A stretch of DNA of 64,000 nt from Actinernus sp. WN-2022 (Eukaryota; Cnidaria; Anthozoa; Actiniaria; Actinernidae). The DNA lies in the NCBI GenBank assembly GCA_030867875.1, contig JAOWCC010000569.1:930001-994000 (forward strand). The letters run 5' to 3'. How positions within the stretch are numbered: position 1 is the stretch's first letter; every line of letters begins with the position of its first letter. Positions 44,857 to 56,700 of the stretch are shown here, one piece after another. Below the pieces are notes generated by a model, which saw nothing but the letters and a program-made list of their open reading frames with translations, did no database searches and had not been told where the DNA came from. The translations under genes and the position numbers were made by a program.

Positions 44857-47800
44857 TCAGTCCTCATCACTGTCCTCTAGTTCCTCAGAGGCTTGATTTA
44901 GTGGATTGTCACAAAACGACACTTGGCATGATCCACATGCAGACGTACACGGAAGCCCATTCTTTCTGCAGCTGCAACGGGGTGTGGCACAAGCTGTGGT
45001 GCAGTTGCAGCGTATCATCATCAGAAGAGCGTCTGGTGCAGCTTTCATGGCAGTCATGATAGGTACAAATCGATTGTCTTCAACTCCCCAGCCCCAGTCC
45101 AGTGGATCGAGGTCACCCTCCATCCCCATCCAAACCATGACCTGGTAGTGCACTCGGAGACAATGAAACTTGGTGGCAGATTCCGTTGGGGGAAGACGTT
45201 CAGGTGTAACGAAAGACTTAGCAGCAACGACCTTCTGTGTGAATATCTTGCAACGCATGGCTGCCAGAGAACTTGTGCTCTCCCCACCAAATATAACGAC
45301 CATCGCTTGGCTGCCAAGTTTCTGTATTTCATCGGGGCTCACGCCTCTCGAAGTGAATGTATCTGCACACAACTGGAGGACTTGATCATCTGCCACGAAT
45401 TTCTGAAAGACTGATTTTTTCCCAATGCCATACACACGAGATGTTGAATCACATCCTGTGAAGGCGTGCAGGAATAATAGTTGAGTGCACAACTTATTCC
45501 CAAGAAGATGCTTCATCCGATTGATGTCATATACTTTCAGATTGCTTCTTGACTGGTTGGTATACAGTAATGGAGCAAAAGCATCAACAAATCTGTGTCC
45601 TCTCCGATTAGTGTGGTGGAATACAGAATTGTGCTGTCTACGGCTGTTTTGACAATGTCCACATCAGCGTCCCCTAATGCCTGAATAACTGTGCAGCCCA
45701 CTTTCTTCAGCTGATCACCTATTAAGGTGATCAGCTGTTGCTTGTTACTGCCGACAGATAGGAATTCATCTCTCTTTCCGTCAAATTCAGTTTCTCCGGT
45801 GAAGTTCACAGTCGGATAGCTGTTGGCTTGTCCCGTCTCTGCTGAGTGTTATCCTTTATCGAAGGGCCTGCACCATAGCCATCAAAGACAACAGTTGCTG
45901 TTCCATAGTGTTTTGTTGTGAAGTGTGCATATGCTCTGGCTATTTTGCCATATGTATCTCCCTTCTTCCACTTGAGCTTGTGCAGCAAGGATCCACCATC
46001 AAGCACATACCTTTCAGTCTTAAGGTGTGCTGAAGGTGTGGTTTCAGGTGCTCCTTCACATGCCAGTGCCTTGGTACAGTGGTCATTGACGGCTTGAGCG
46101 AGTTGAGGTTTGTCGGCCTTCCTCAAGATCTTGTTGTCCTCAAAGAGGGATGATGGGTATGGACTGAGCTCAAAACTCATCACGTCCTCAAGTGACAAAT
46201 CACCTGTCTGGGAAACCAACAGGAATCGCTAGAACAGCACACTGGAGTCGATGGTTCTGTGAGGAGCTACCTGCAGAGCATTATAATTTCCCAGGGTCTT
46301 TGCTTTCTCTGTCCTCTTGATGGAGAAGGAAAACACTGGTTGTCCAATCATTCTCTCGATGGTTTTGTTCCCAACAGCTTCATATTCATGCACGTTGATG
46401 TCTTCGTTTACCACGATACCATTTATGATATTTCTTAATGTAGGATCAGAGGAGAAAGGTGAAAATGCATTCAGCTTTGTGCTTATCTTCGAGAGGTCGG
46501 ATGCATCTCTTTCAATTCTGGCACCAGTTGCTTCTTTATGCTGTTCGCTTGTTGCGTATGTGAGATCATTGAAGTCCTGCATGGCGACGTTGACCTCAGA
46601 TGTTATGGGGGCTGACATTGTCCACAATGCTCGCTGTTCCTCTGTCATCTTACTGCCATGAGTCAAGCCACCGGTGCTTTTTAGTGATCTCATGAGTGTT
46701 TGTTCAACGACTAGATCACAGCTGAGGCCTGCCCAAAACTGGTTTGTTCGCCGGATCACATGGAAGCCATTTTGAAATTTCTCATAGACATCTGGGTGTT
46801 GGCTCCTCCAGTCCACTCATTTCTTGTACGTAGAGATAAGCGGACTTCGGGTAGTTGTAGTGTCCAGCTGCTGCAAATATTGGCAAGGCATCAGCAACAG
46901 CTTGCAAGTGATCCTTCCAAGCCCCAGTGCGATCTGCCTTGATCATTGCCCGAGCAGTATGGAGCATCTTCTGATAGCCCAGCCACAGCTTACTCGTTTT
47001 GGATTGTGCAACAAGTTCAGATTTCTTATTTTCAAGTTCATCAATGATCTTTACAATTGCAGCTGATTCTTCAAGACTTTCAAGAGAGATGTCACCCGTT
47101 AGCAAGGACGAATACATTTTATCAATCTCTTCTACTTGGAGCATGAACTCGGGATTTCCATCCACTACAGATGCCACAATAATTCCATGTAGACACTTGC
47201 TCACCAGTAGATGGCCACGGAATGCCCTCTGAACAGCTTTTCCGGACATCATATGAACTACAGCATTTTCACCGTACACCAGATCCAGGATGTTTTTTAG
47301 TCCTGTTCCCGCCATCAACGTGCCTATTGCTCCAAGCAGATACATGAACGTGTGAAATGCACCCAGCCTAAGCACGATCCCCTTCAAAAGGCTATTCTCT
47401 GGTGCAGCACTAATTATCTCGGCAGCTTTCCAGTACAGCGGTTGATCAAACGTGATCACAGGAGGGACATGGTGTCTGATGGCCATGTTGGACAGGAAGT
47501 CCAAAGTGGACAGAATGCAAGACTTGTCACCTCGATACATATCAATCATTGGCAAATACAGAATGGAGGATGCGCCAGGATGTGTCTGTCCTCGATGAAG
47601 GATGTGCATCATCCCCTGCCAGCCTGGTACCGTCTGCTTGAAATGGAAGGATAGCTCCAAGAAGATGTCAGCTCTCATGTCACAGACTCGGAGATCTGGG
47701 AGATCTCGGAACTTGATGTTGCGAAGAACATTGGTGGCAAAACCATATTCTTTGATATCAATTTTGGACATCTGTACAATGTTCAATTCTGAAATCTTCT

Positions 47801-50800
47801 GCCTTGTCACAAGATGACTTAATTTTCTACCAGGAGTCAATGCAGCTGTCATGCCCATTCCATGAAAAGTACCTTTGCCATCAAGGGTGATGATGTTGTG
47901 ATCTACATTGTCACCGGCAAACAACACTGATAGGTCAAATACGCCTGTTTCTTCAATTAGTAAATCGGATGTGACACAGCTTGCCGCATTCTTTTCAAAC
48001 CGCAGTACTTCACCATATGACGAGCCGTACCCCATATTACACAGGGTTTCCACAAGGAATTTTGACCGATATATAATAATAATAATAATAATAGTCTTTA
48101 TTAATACTACACAACAGACGTGTGAGTTTACATGTAATAATGATATATATATAATAATGTAGAATAGAACTATGTAAATAATAAATCGATGAATAAATGT
48201 ATTGTAATGTAAAATATAATAATTATTGCCACAAATATTCTGCTAATTATTTTTGTTATATAAATTGAAAAAGACATCTGTTAAAAAACGATCTTTTAAA
48301 TCTTTCAGTGCTGACTTTGGGAAGAATAAATTGGTGCCCACGCTCTCGAAGGATTCTCCCTCTCTTAGGTGGCAGGAGCTCATACAGGGCATGATTAGGA
48401 TCATTAATGATTCTTTTCCACATCTTAGTGTCTCTGTCTCTAATTACATCAGACATAAGTATGCTTTTAGTAGTATATCCAAACCGAAACGTCCGTTTAC
48501 AAAACCTATCAATACGTTCAAGGTATTTGCTCTGATAAGCAGAGCCCCATACTTCAATACCATATAAAAATAAGGACATTATAAGAGAGTCAAATAGTTT
48601 GGTCAGTTGGTCCACAGAGTATCCATAATATTTACAAACTCTAAGAATGTACAGTCGGCTGTTAGCTTTACATAGTAGGCTATCTATATGGAGGTCCCAG
48701 TTACAGGGGTTGTCTTGAAATGTTACTCCAAGTAATTTCAACCAACTTTTCCTTTCAATCCCTGTTACGGGTGCCGGAAGAAGTTGGGGAGACTTTCCTC
48801 GTACGACCATCTCCCAGGTCTTAGAGAGATTAAGAGTCATACGATTATTGGACGACCAGTTCTCAATGTTATTAACTTCTGCAGCAGAGGAGTCGTGATT
48901 CTTTCTGACTGGTACCGTAAGAGTAATGTCATCCGCATATTTAATTAGCATATTGCTAGATGGATGAACAATTCTAATATCATTGACCATAAGGGAGAAT
49001 AACACTGGTCCTAACACCGTTCCTTGTGGGACTCCTCGATTGATATTTACAAAGACAGTAGACACTCCATCAGTTACGACTCTTTGTTGTCTACCACTGA
49101 GAAAACTAATTATCCAGTTAATAATATACGGGTTAATGTCAATCTGTTTGAGTTTATCACATACTATATTATGAGTAACTGAATCGAAGGCCTTACTAAA
49201 ATCAAAGGAGAAAACGCGAACAAAGTCAATAGACTGATTATCGAGCAGCTTAAGCCATGTATGATAGCACTTAATAAGGGCCATAGTGGAATTGTGACCC
49301 TCTTTATATGCAAACTGATCAGAACCTATTACCGATTTAAGAGTTTCATGTAAGTATTTTCTGTATACTATTCTTTCGAAAAGTCTCATTATGATGTTAG
49401 TCAAAGAAATAGGTCTCAGTTGATTACTGGAAATTAGAGGAGACTCTTTTGGAATAGGCGATACATTAGCAAGCTTCCAGAGGAAAGGTACTGTATGGTT
49501 CCTAAGTGAGCAATTGAATATTTTAGTAATAGGTGGCGCAAGATGGTGGGCATAATCTCTCCACATCCAGTATGGGAATTCATCAGGTCCAGGAGCAGTG
49601 CGTTTCTGGTGAGCAAGGAGTAGTCTAACAGTGTGTTCATCTACTGTAGGAATTCTTGTGTTATCAGGGATGGGTAGGAGCTGAGGAGCGGAGTACTGGG
49701 GGTCTGTGTTGATATTTTGAAAATAAGTGTTAATAGTGTCAGGGCTAATAATGGAGCCAACCGGAACGCTACAATTTTTCCTACCGGTGATCTTATTTAC
49801 AGTATCCCACCAGGTTTTAGCTCCAGTGCGGTGTTTTATGTTTTCTTTATTAAGAGCTTCTAATTGGCTGATACGAATGAGTTCATTAATACGTTTCTGC
49901 AGATGTAAATTCGTAGACTTATTGTTGTTATGATTGTTCCTATTTCTGATTTTTAGAAGGTGCTTAACCAGGGGAGACATGAAGGGCGGGTCTCGAGATG
50001 ACACTTTGACCTTAATGCGTGGGAAACACTCATCAAAGATGGGCCAGATAGTATCATTGAGTAACTTTACACTTTCACAGGGGTTGTTGCAGTTGTCAAG
50101 GAGACTCCAGTCACAGGATCTAAATTTCTCTTCCATTAAAATTCTACGATGGTCTCTTACATCTCTAAAGTAGACAGTCTTTCGAGCAGGTTTAGCAGCG
50201 ACACGGGGAGAAGCTAGAACTGCTAGGTGGTCAGATCTGACTAGACTTTCCAGTACAGTAATTCCACTCCATAAATGAGGAGAATTCGTCAAAAACACAT
50301 CCAGGGTGCGCTGCTTACGTGTAGCGGCTTTAACCATTTGTGCCAATGACTGTTGAGTGATTAAATCGTTTATATCTAACTGGTTAATATCTCCCGCAAT
50401 TATGATCTTAGCATCAGGGTTAGAAGACAAAATGGTCTCACAACTTTCAGTCAAGTGTTCCAACAGTTCAGAGGGACAGTACTCAGGATCCGGTGAGTGA
50501 TAAACTGCAGCAACAATATACTGAGAATTCAGAGTTATAATTTTACACCACATACATTCAAAGTCATTTGCAAGATGAGACAACGTAGTTATTTGCCAAT
50601 CACTCCTGCAAGCGATCGCTATTCCTCCACGACGTCTCGGCTCAGGGCGATCTTTTCTTATTAGTATGTATCCTTCAGGGCAGACTAAGTGCGTGAGTAT
50701 ATTCTTGTTAAGCCATGTCTCCGATATGAAGCAAATGTCAATATTGTTAGAATGAAGTTCGGCATAGAGAGCAGGAGCAGCATCAGCTTTAACTAAGGAG

Positions 50801-52414
50801 CGAGCATTTATAACCATGCATCTTGGTATGATTCTTGGAGGGGTTGAATCCTTTCCTCCAGTTATAAGTACAGGAACAAGTGTCTGAGAGCGCTGACTAT
50901 ATGCAAATGAAGTAGCATTTGTGTTGTGATGGCGAAGGTCGGGACGGTTAATTACAGAAATATGTTTCGCTGACTTAGCACTTGAGAGTTTACCAGCCCT
51001 TGTACCACAGGTACGAAGTAGTCCTAGGTCTTTTAAGTTCCAAATTAGGTGTGGAGGAAGGTTGGCAGTGGCACATTTCTTGAGCGATAGCAGTTCATAA
51101 TTAGTAATGGCGGCCGAGCGTGAAAACACATAAGCTTCGAATAAGTTGTTAGTTCCTATACAGGATGTTCCAGGCCCGGGATTCGGCGAGATATCCATGC
51201 AGACTGTTAGATCGATTATGAACAACTTCGAGGGGAGAATTAAACAGGTCATTCCGTGCTTAGATGATTTGGGATGATTTGATATGTGATGGACCTGCAG
51301 AGCGAGACCAATCTGGAGTGGTGCAATGACAGCCTGAGGTCTGACTGCTTGTACAATGGCTTGTCCAATACTAGCCACTTCACGTTGCGTGTGTTTGCCA
51401 ATGAACAGACAATTCAACATATTTCGAAGTGCATCTGGAAGGAATGCCAGTGCAGAGTCAAGTTCAAGTTCTTCTGATTTTGGGTAGTGATCAGTAACAG
51501 ATGGTACACCTGTCTTGATATCACTCTTAAGCTGCCGTCTCAATTATGGCCTTCTTTTGTTTCCTCTCCTTCTCGCTGTGCTTCTTTGTAGAATGACCGG
51601 AGTATGTGTGACGTTTTTTCCCTGAATGTGACTATGCCATTTAGACCCTCTCCTTCAGCAATATAAATGGAGTCCTCATATCTTTCCTTCATTTTCTTTT
51701 TCAGATAGTAGTTGGTGTATGGAAGAGATTTTTTATCCATAAGTAACTCTTCCATTTTGCCACGAAGGTACAAAGCAGTCATCTGTTCCTCATCATTCAT
51801 CTCAAGATATGAACACATTCTGGAAAATGCCTGCTCTTGATCACTATCTCTCGGACGTCCAGATTTCCTACTTGTTGAATCTGGTCCACTCCGGAAGTGC
51901 ATTGGTACATCACGCCCAGTGCGGAAATGGACACTGCACTGATGATGATATAGGCAGTGGGCTGCATGAAGATCTCCACCATAGTACTCAATCCGCCCTT
52001 TCACTGTGAATGACCAATCATCGGACCAGTTCTCACACAGCACTCCCGAATAGTTTCGGCAAAGTCGTCAGTCTTCACATGACTGTAGTCAAAACTTTCA
52101 AGGTGCACTGTGGTCCCACAGAACAAGCAGTCAGATTTGCTGTTGAAAAGCCCGGTCAACACACGTGAACTTCGCTTCCTGGATGATCCGTGTTTCATCT
52201 TTTGATTCAGGATGTCATGTTGATTTATATACCGTTTACGACAGTCCGTGTGTACCTTGCATCCAGCCGCCACATAAACGTCGTCACCTCTCTGAACACT
52301 GGCTGCATTGATGCCATCAGCGCCCTTCTGACGAATTTGCACAACGTCACTTCCCTCCTCAAGCCTCTCCTTGCAAATTGGACAGCTATCTTCGGACATC
52401 TCAGGAGCACTCAT
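44857..52414 (-). pseudogene. PIN/FEN-like nuclease family gene, broken and split by a LINE
   Basis: A long minus-strand gene of an uncharacterised multicopy invertebrate family. Start MSAPEMSEDSCPICKERL at 52414, with a zinc-like CPIC and a CRKRY block. Parts in order: WSFTVKGRIEYYGGDLHAAH; GQAIVQAVRPQAVIAPLQIG; AGDNVDHNIITLDGKGTFHG (46782-48053); YEKFQNGFHVIRRTNQFWAG; VLDGGSLLHKLKWKKGDTYG with VVFDGYGAG; QALGDADVDIV; GEDTDLLMLLLHY; FLHAFTGCDSTSRVYGIGK; a CXC-like CNCTTACATPRCSCRKNGLP tail; stop 44857. The GDAD, GEDTDLL and FTGCD motifs resemble acidic metal-binding sites of PIN/FEN nucleases (inference). Lesions: frame changes near 52030, 51540, 46812, 45830 and 45550, an in-frame TAG at 46229-46231 (LF-stop-RFLLVSQTG), and a LINE at 48071-51285. 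Confidence 0.75.
48071..51285 (-). mobile_element. Young CR1-like LINE with intact endonuclease and reverse-transcriptase frame
   Basis: One uninterrupted frame from about 51252 (MTCLILPSKLF) to 48256, near 1000 residues. Close to the N-terminus is MDISPNPGP, a 2A-like motif. The endonuclease has MVINARSLVKADAAPALYAE, CFISETWLNKNI, RRGGIAIACR, AAVYHSPDPEY, IIAGDINQLDINDL and VRSDHLAVL. The reverse transcriptase has QKRTAPGPDEFPYWMW, FSFDFSKAFDSVTHNIV, GVPQGTVLGPVLFSLMVND and KYADDITLTVP, then LKLLGVTFQDN. The 3' end is about 190 bp followed by an AAT repeat tail. ATATC at both junctions may be a short target duplication. The host PIN/FEN-like pseudogene reads into it in frame, giving a fused frame from 51543. 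The intact frame suggests recent insertion. Confidence 0.85.
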
Positions 52415-52481
52415 TCTTCGAACCTGAAAGACAGAAAAAACCATTCAGGGAAAGAGCATTCAAAAAGAACACATCATGTCG

Positions 52482-52582
52482 GAGGGAGGGAGAGAGAGAC
52501 AGAGAGACAGAGAGACAGAGAGACAGAGAGACAGAGAGACAGAGAGACAGAGAGACAGAGAGACAGAGACAGACAGACAGAG
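52482..52582 (+). repeat. AGAGAC microsatellite
   Basis: GAGAGACA-type repeats (AGAGAC unit, with AGAC at the end) over about 100 bp. The long open frames read in several phases here (SLSLCLSV, ERQRDRET) are repeat artefacts. Confidence 0.9.
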
Positions 52583-52594
52583 AGCTATATCGAA

Positions 52595-52854
52595 GGGCAC
52601 TTTCGTAACCAAAAACAGGGCACTTTGGTAACGAATAGGGCACTTTGGTAACCTGGCAGGGCACTTTCGTAACCGGAAAGGGCACTTTGGTAACCTGGCA
52701 GGGCACTTTCGTAACCGGAAAGGGCACTTTGGTAACCGGGAAGGGCACTTTGGTAACCAACAGGGCACTTTGGTAACCAATAGGGCACTTTGGTAACCTG
52801 GTAGGGCACTTTGGTAACCTCAGTGGGACATGCAGTAGGGCATTTTGGTAACCA
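52595..52854 (+). repeat. GGGCACTTTGGTAACC minisatellite, about 12 units
   Basis: Units of 20-23 bp, each with GGGCACTTTGGTAACC or the CGTAACC variant, followed by 4-7 variable bases. The last two units are diverged. The same core recurs singly near 62450 and in related form at 62050 and 61850. The GYQSALPGYQSAL-like frames on the minus strand are artefacts of the repeat. Confidence 0.9.
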
Positions 52855-53141
52855 TAGAAGACTCAGGCGGGTAGTACAACAAGTTTATTCACTAAATTTG
52901 GCATCTCGTGCTCGACTTTAAGAGCAACAAATCATATGGAGCATTAATGCTAAAAATCTAAATATACCAAAATTGTAACAAATAAGGTAGGAAAGCTATG
53001 CCTTCCCCTATCAAAACACAACTACTACTCTACATCTACATCTAGATTATCATGCATTAACATTTACTAGACATAAAACATTCGTAACGTTTCTCAATCT
53101 AAGTCCTAACTTTTCAATGTAAATTAGATTTTAACAACGAC

Positions 53142-53459
53142 TTAAAGGAGCAGTGTCACGATTCTGATTGGTTGTTATAGACAATGGAAAAATCACGCTA
53201 TGTCACGCGCCGCTGCAAATTTCCCTTTCGAATGAAATAAATAAAATGCTGCTTTATAAAAATCAGTAACATCAAACATAACCATATAATACTGAAGTAT
53301 AGTTTTAAAGCAATTTCGGCTCGAGATATCGTGCAAATACGCCGATGCAAGCGGATTACTCACGGACTTCTACTTCTGTCACGTCTTTTGATTTCTTGTC
53401 CACCTGACACATTTTCAAAACTTTGGGCATGAATACTAATCGTGACATTGCTCCTTTAA
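53142..53459. repeat. TTAA-flanked MITE
   Basis: Ends TTAAAGGAGCAGTGTCACGA and TCGTGACATTGCTCCTTTAA, 318 bp, non-coding. The end sequence resembles that of 5988-6251. Confidence 0.8.
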
Positions 53460-53680
53460 GAGCCGAATACCCTGTCACTTCGAAATATCACTTGAAAACT
53501 CCTTGTAAACTGCGGTGCGAAATTATCCATATATATATAGCTCGTTCTATGAATGATTTGGGGTTGGAAATGGTTAATTAGGTTTTTTTTTATTTCAGAG
53601 TTAGGCTTTTAGAAGGTTTTTATGAGAATTTGAGAAAATACATTATTAATGAAACAAGTGTCAGGGTATTTAGCAGTTAC
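53460..53680. repeat. MITE of the GAATACCCTG family
   Basis: GCCGAATACCCTGTCACTTC pairs with CAAGTGTCAGGGTATTTAGC. It abuts the preceding TTAA element directly and shares ends with the element at 42397-42537. Confidence 0.65.
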
Positions 53681-53924
53681 TCCTTTTACAACTAAAATGT
53701 TTCTATACCTATAGTATATGCAAGCCGGCGATATGCTTAACGTGACATCTTCTTGTCAAGAGATCAGAGTGCAAAACCTTAGCAATAGTTTCTCTTCATC
53801 GTGTTTTCTATTGCTTAAATGCACTACATAATATCTAAAACTGAACATATCAACGTGCGGCAGCGCGGTATTAGGTAGTACAAACAAACCATGGAAACCA
53901 AACTATTACTCAGTATAAAGAATG

Positions 53925-54131
53925 TAATATATAAAGTGGTAAGCTGTAGTGCTAAGTGTACACGCCCTACGAGGGAAAGAGAAAAAATCTCTGACCCAAG
54001 TGGGACTCGAACCCAACGACCTCCAGGTTACATGTCTGGCGCTCTACCAACTGAGCTATCAAGTCAGATGAGAGCAATCGTGGGTATTGGTGCGTTATAT
54101 GGGGTCACGGCGATTATATATGTATATGTAT
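53925..54131 (-). repeat. tRNA-bearing dispersed repeat, copy A
   Basis: About 207 bp nearly identical to 59200-59413 in the same orientation. It contains the tRNA-like sequence below and an AT-rich ATATATGTATATGTA end. The first 50 bp (TAAAGAATGTAATATATAAA..) occur a third time at 59446-59496. Confidence 0.8.
53992..54066 (-). tRNA. tRNA-like gene or pseudogene, copy A
   Basis: On the minus strand: TGACTTG, A box TAGCTCAGTTGGTAGAGC, loop around ACATGTAAC, B box GGTTCGAGTCC, then TGGGTCA, which pairs with the start (with wobble pairs). Reading a 7-base anticodon loop as CATGTAA gives TGT, but the base before it is A rather than the usual T, and the anticodon stem has a mismatch. It may therefore be a tRNA-derived repeat head rather than a working tRNA. 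Confidence 0.5.
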
Positions 54132-54286
54132 AATAAATTATGTGCGATACGAAGTTTAGCATATCATTGTATTCTGTGCGTTTTGGAATCCGCCCAAGTG
54201 TACACGTGTTGTTTGGTATGGCAATTGGTGTTATTCGTTGTAGCGTGTTATGTTAAGCTAGTTGTGTAATAGCTTTGTTTAAGGAG

Positions 54287-54293
54287 TATATAA
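54287..54293 (+). promoter_or_regulatory. Candidate TATA box upstream of the DIRS-like element
   Basis: TATATAA within GGAGTATATAAGCAGG, about 110 bp before the first coding signal of the retroelement. Position and context fit a core promoter; nothing else confirms it. Confidence 0.35.
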
Positions 54294-54399
54294 GCAGGTA
54301 ATTAGAGTTAGTTCGTTCTCTCGGTCGCGTGTCCAGCACTTCTACAGTTTACTTTATTAAAGTCTAATTAATTAAATTAATTTTTTTCTTTTTCTTCAT

Positions 54400-56240
54400 T
54401 TCAGTGCTGGGATTACGGTCATTTGATAAGGAATTGTCCGTCAGTTATCGCAACTTCCAACGCCTCTAGCCGTCCGCCAGCCCGGGCGTGACAACTAACA
54501 GAAAGCAATACTTTCAGTGTTGATGCAGACATTGTTGATACCGATGAGTATCCTTTAATCGTTGATTATCAACTAAGTAAAGGGGTTGAGTTTGTAGAAG
54601 GTTCTACCAGCGTGAAAGGTCGCCTGAAACAGTGTTATAACTATTGGAAATCTGCTATCGATGCCCCCAAGTTTGTATTAGATATTATATCCGAAGGTTA
54701 TAAGTTACCTTTTACTGAATTTCCACGGCGGTGTTATCTATGGAACAATCGCTCTTCCAGGGATCATTCCCAGTTTGTAGAAGAAGCTATTGTTAAGTTG
54801 TTATTGAACGATTGTGTGCAAGAGCATTTGGAGCCACCCTATTGCGTGAACCCATTAACAGTTGTCGAAGGAAAGAAGCTAAGTCTGTCTTTACAAACAT
54901 TCGTTTAAGTACGAAGATTTACGCTGCCTTTCTAAGGTATTTGAGCTCAACTACTGGTTCTTCACGTGGGACCTCGAATCTGGATACCATAATGTAGATA
55001 TTTATAGCGGTCACCACCAATACTCGGGCTTCGCCTGGTCTTTCGACGGTAAAACTCGCTATTTCGCATTTAAGGTTCTTCCATTCGGTTTGAGTACTGC
55101 TTCTTTTTGTTTTACCAAATTATTGCGTCCTTTGGTAAAGCGTTGGCGTTTAATGAGTCACAACTGCTTCGTTTATTTAGACGACGGAATCTCGGGACAT
55201 CCGGACACGGATTGTCGGCACGTGTGGCTAGTTTAATACATTAGAAAGACTTGAAGTTAAGTGGATTGAAAATGAACGCGAAGAAATCGTTCTGGGAGCC
55301 TATATTTTTTATATGCAAGTCGAATGGCTTGGTTTTATTATCGACACTATGAGAATTAAGTTTCGTGTTCCTACCAAGAAATTGTTAAGCTGCAAAGTAG
55401 GCTGGATGTTATGATAGCTTCGGGCAGTACGACCTTCAGAGAACTCGCGGCAGTTGCCGGTTTCAGTTCGTTGTATTTAGCAGTCGGTCCGATTTCTAGG
55501 TTATTTACGAGGCAAATACATTTTACTATTCAATCAAGATCGCATTGGGATTGTACATTTCCTCTTTCTATGCCCTTGACGGAAGAGTTACGATTCTGGT
55601 ATGTCAACATAGAAGCCTTTAACGGCTATGGTATAGAACCGAAGTTTTCTTCAGGTGCTGTTATTTATTGTGATGCTAGTGATTACGCTTATGGCGGTTT
55701 CTGTGTTAAGTTATATGAGCAGCCGGTCAGCCGGTATGTTTAACGAATTCGAGAACCGTCAGAGTTCAACATACAGTGAACTGAAGGCCATTTACTACGT
55801 CCTTAAGGCTCATATCGCATCACTCACACACAAGAAAGTGAAATGTTTTACTGATAATGTAAACGCATCCAGAATTGTTTCGATCGGTAGTCCTAAGCAG
55901 CAGCTCCAATCATCAGCGACAGATATATTCCGGTTATGTTTGGAAAACGACATGCAAATAGATGCGCAGTGGATACCTCGCGATGCTAGGCCATCGGCTT
56001 TCTTCTGGCCTTTATTAAAGCCTAGTCCTTCGAAATTTGCTTCATTTATTAAAGAAGTTGTATGCTTGCCTAAGAGATCTGACTTAATCATTCCTGGTCC
56101 AGGTCAGAACGTGTATTATCACAGCAAGCCCTCGGTTTTCTTCGGTTGCGCGAAATTCAACATGCTGGCGTTACGTATAGATTTCAGGTTAGCAATCTCG
56201 ATCATGACTCACTTTATTTATTTTTTGGGGATTAAGTGAT
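54400..56240 (+). mobile_element. DIRS-like retroelement remnant: knuckle, reverse transcriptase, RNase H
   Basis: A zinc-knuckle-like CWDYGHLIRNC (54402) is followed by a reverse transcriptase: YKLPFTEFPRRCYLW, EEAIVKLLLNDCVQE, FTWDLESGYHHVDIY-like (frame-changed), FKVLPFGLSTASFCF and CFVYLDDGISGHPD. The LDDG form in place of YxDD suits DIRS-type enzymes. VEWLGFIIDTMRIKFRVPTK and TTFRELAAVAGFSSLYLAVG lead to RNase H with VIYCDASDYAYGGF, STYSELKAIYYVL and KCFTDNVNASRIV, then DAQWIPRD. The last part reads PGPGQNVYYHSKPSVFFG. No tyrosine recombinase was found downstream. Several frame changes and stops (for example near 54900, 55230 and 55745) make it dead. Confidence 0.65.
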
Positions 56241-56289
56241 TACTAGGTATGCCACAGAATAAGTACCATATTAGTTGAGGTACACAATA

Positions 56290-56700
56290 CAGCGAGATAT
56301 ACCTGAGAGGAAGTACCTTAAGCTATTATTCAACAGCGTAAGCGGAATTGCCTCAGAAGACGATTGTGTCTGAGAATGAAACCCGTTTTTTACGGAAGTA
56401 CAGCAATATGCCTGAGAGGAAGTACCTTATGACTATTAATGTCTATAGCATAAGTGGAATTGCCTCAGAAGACGATTGTGTCTGAGAACGAAACCTTTTT
56501 TTTTATGGAAGTACAGCAATATGCCTGAGAGGAAGACCTTATGACTATTAATGTCTATAGCATAAGTGGAATTGCCTCAGAAGACGATTGTGTCTGAGAA
56601 TGAAACCTTTTTTTTATGGAAGTACAGCAATATGCCTGAGAGGAAGTACCTTATGACTTAATGCCTATAGCATAACTGGAATTGCCTCAGAAGATTTATG
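56290..56700 (+). repeat. About 115-bp tandem repeat, four copies
   Basis: Each unit runs CCTGAGAGGAAGTACCTTA.., GGAATTGCCTCAGAAGACGA, TTGTGTCTGAGAATGAAACC and ATGGAAGTACAGCAATATG. Units begin near 56298, 56411, 56524 and 56634, the last shortened. Diverged pieces continue to about 56960 (CCCGAGAAGAAGTACCTG). It directly follows the DIRS-like remnant. Confidence 0.8.

Noticed and set aside
44906..45414. Plus-strand frames of 71-88 codons
   Set aside because: They are antisense to the C-terminal part of the PIN/FEN-like pseudogene.
52190..52809. Several long frames with repeated RDRETERQ, LSLCLSVS or GYQSALPG residues
   Set aside because: They are translations of the AGAGAC microsatellite and the GGGCACTTTGGTAACC minisatellite in different phases.
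52482..52854. Possible CRISPR-like array
   Set aside because: Units are only 20-23 bp with 4-7 variable bases, there are no spacers, and the context is eukaryotic.
54400..56240. Endogenous retrovirus or gypsy-type element
   Set aside because: No protease, integrase or LTR pair was seen, and the LDDG-type reverse transcriptase with this RNase H order fits a DIRS-like element better.
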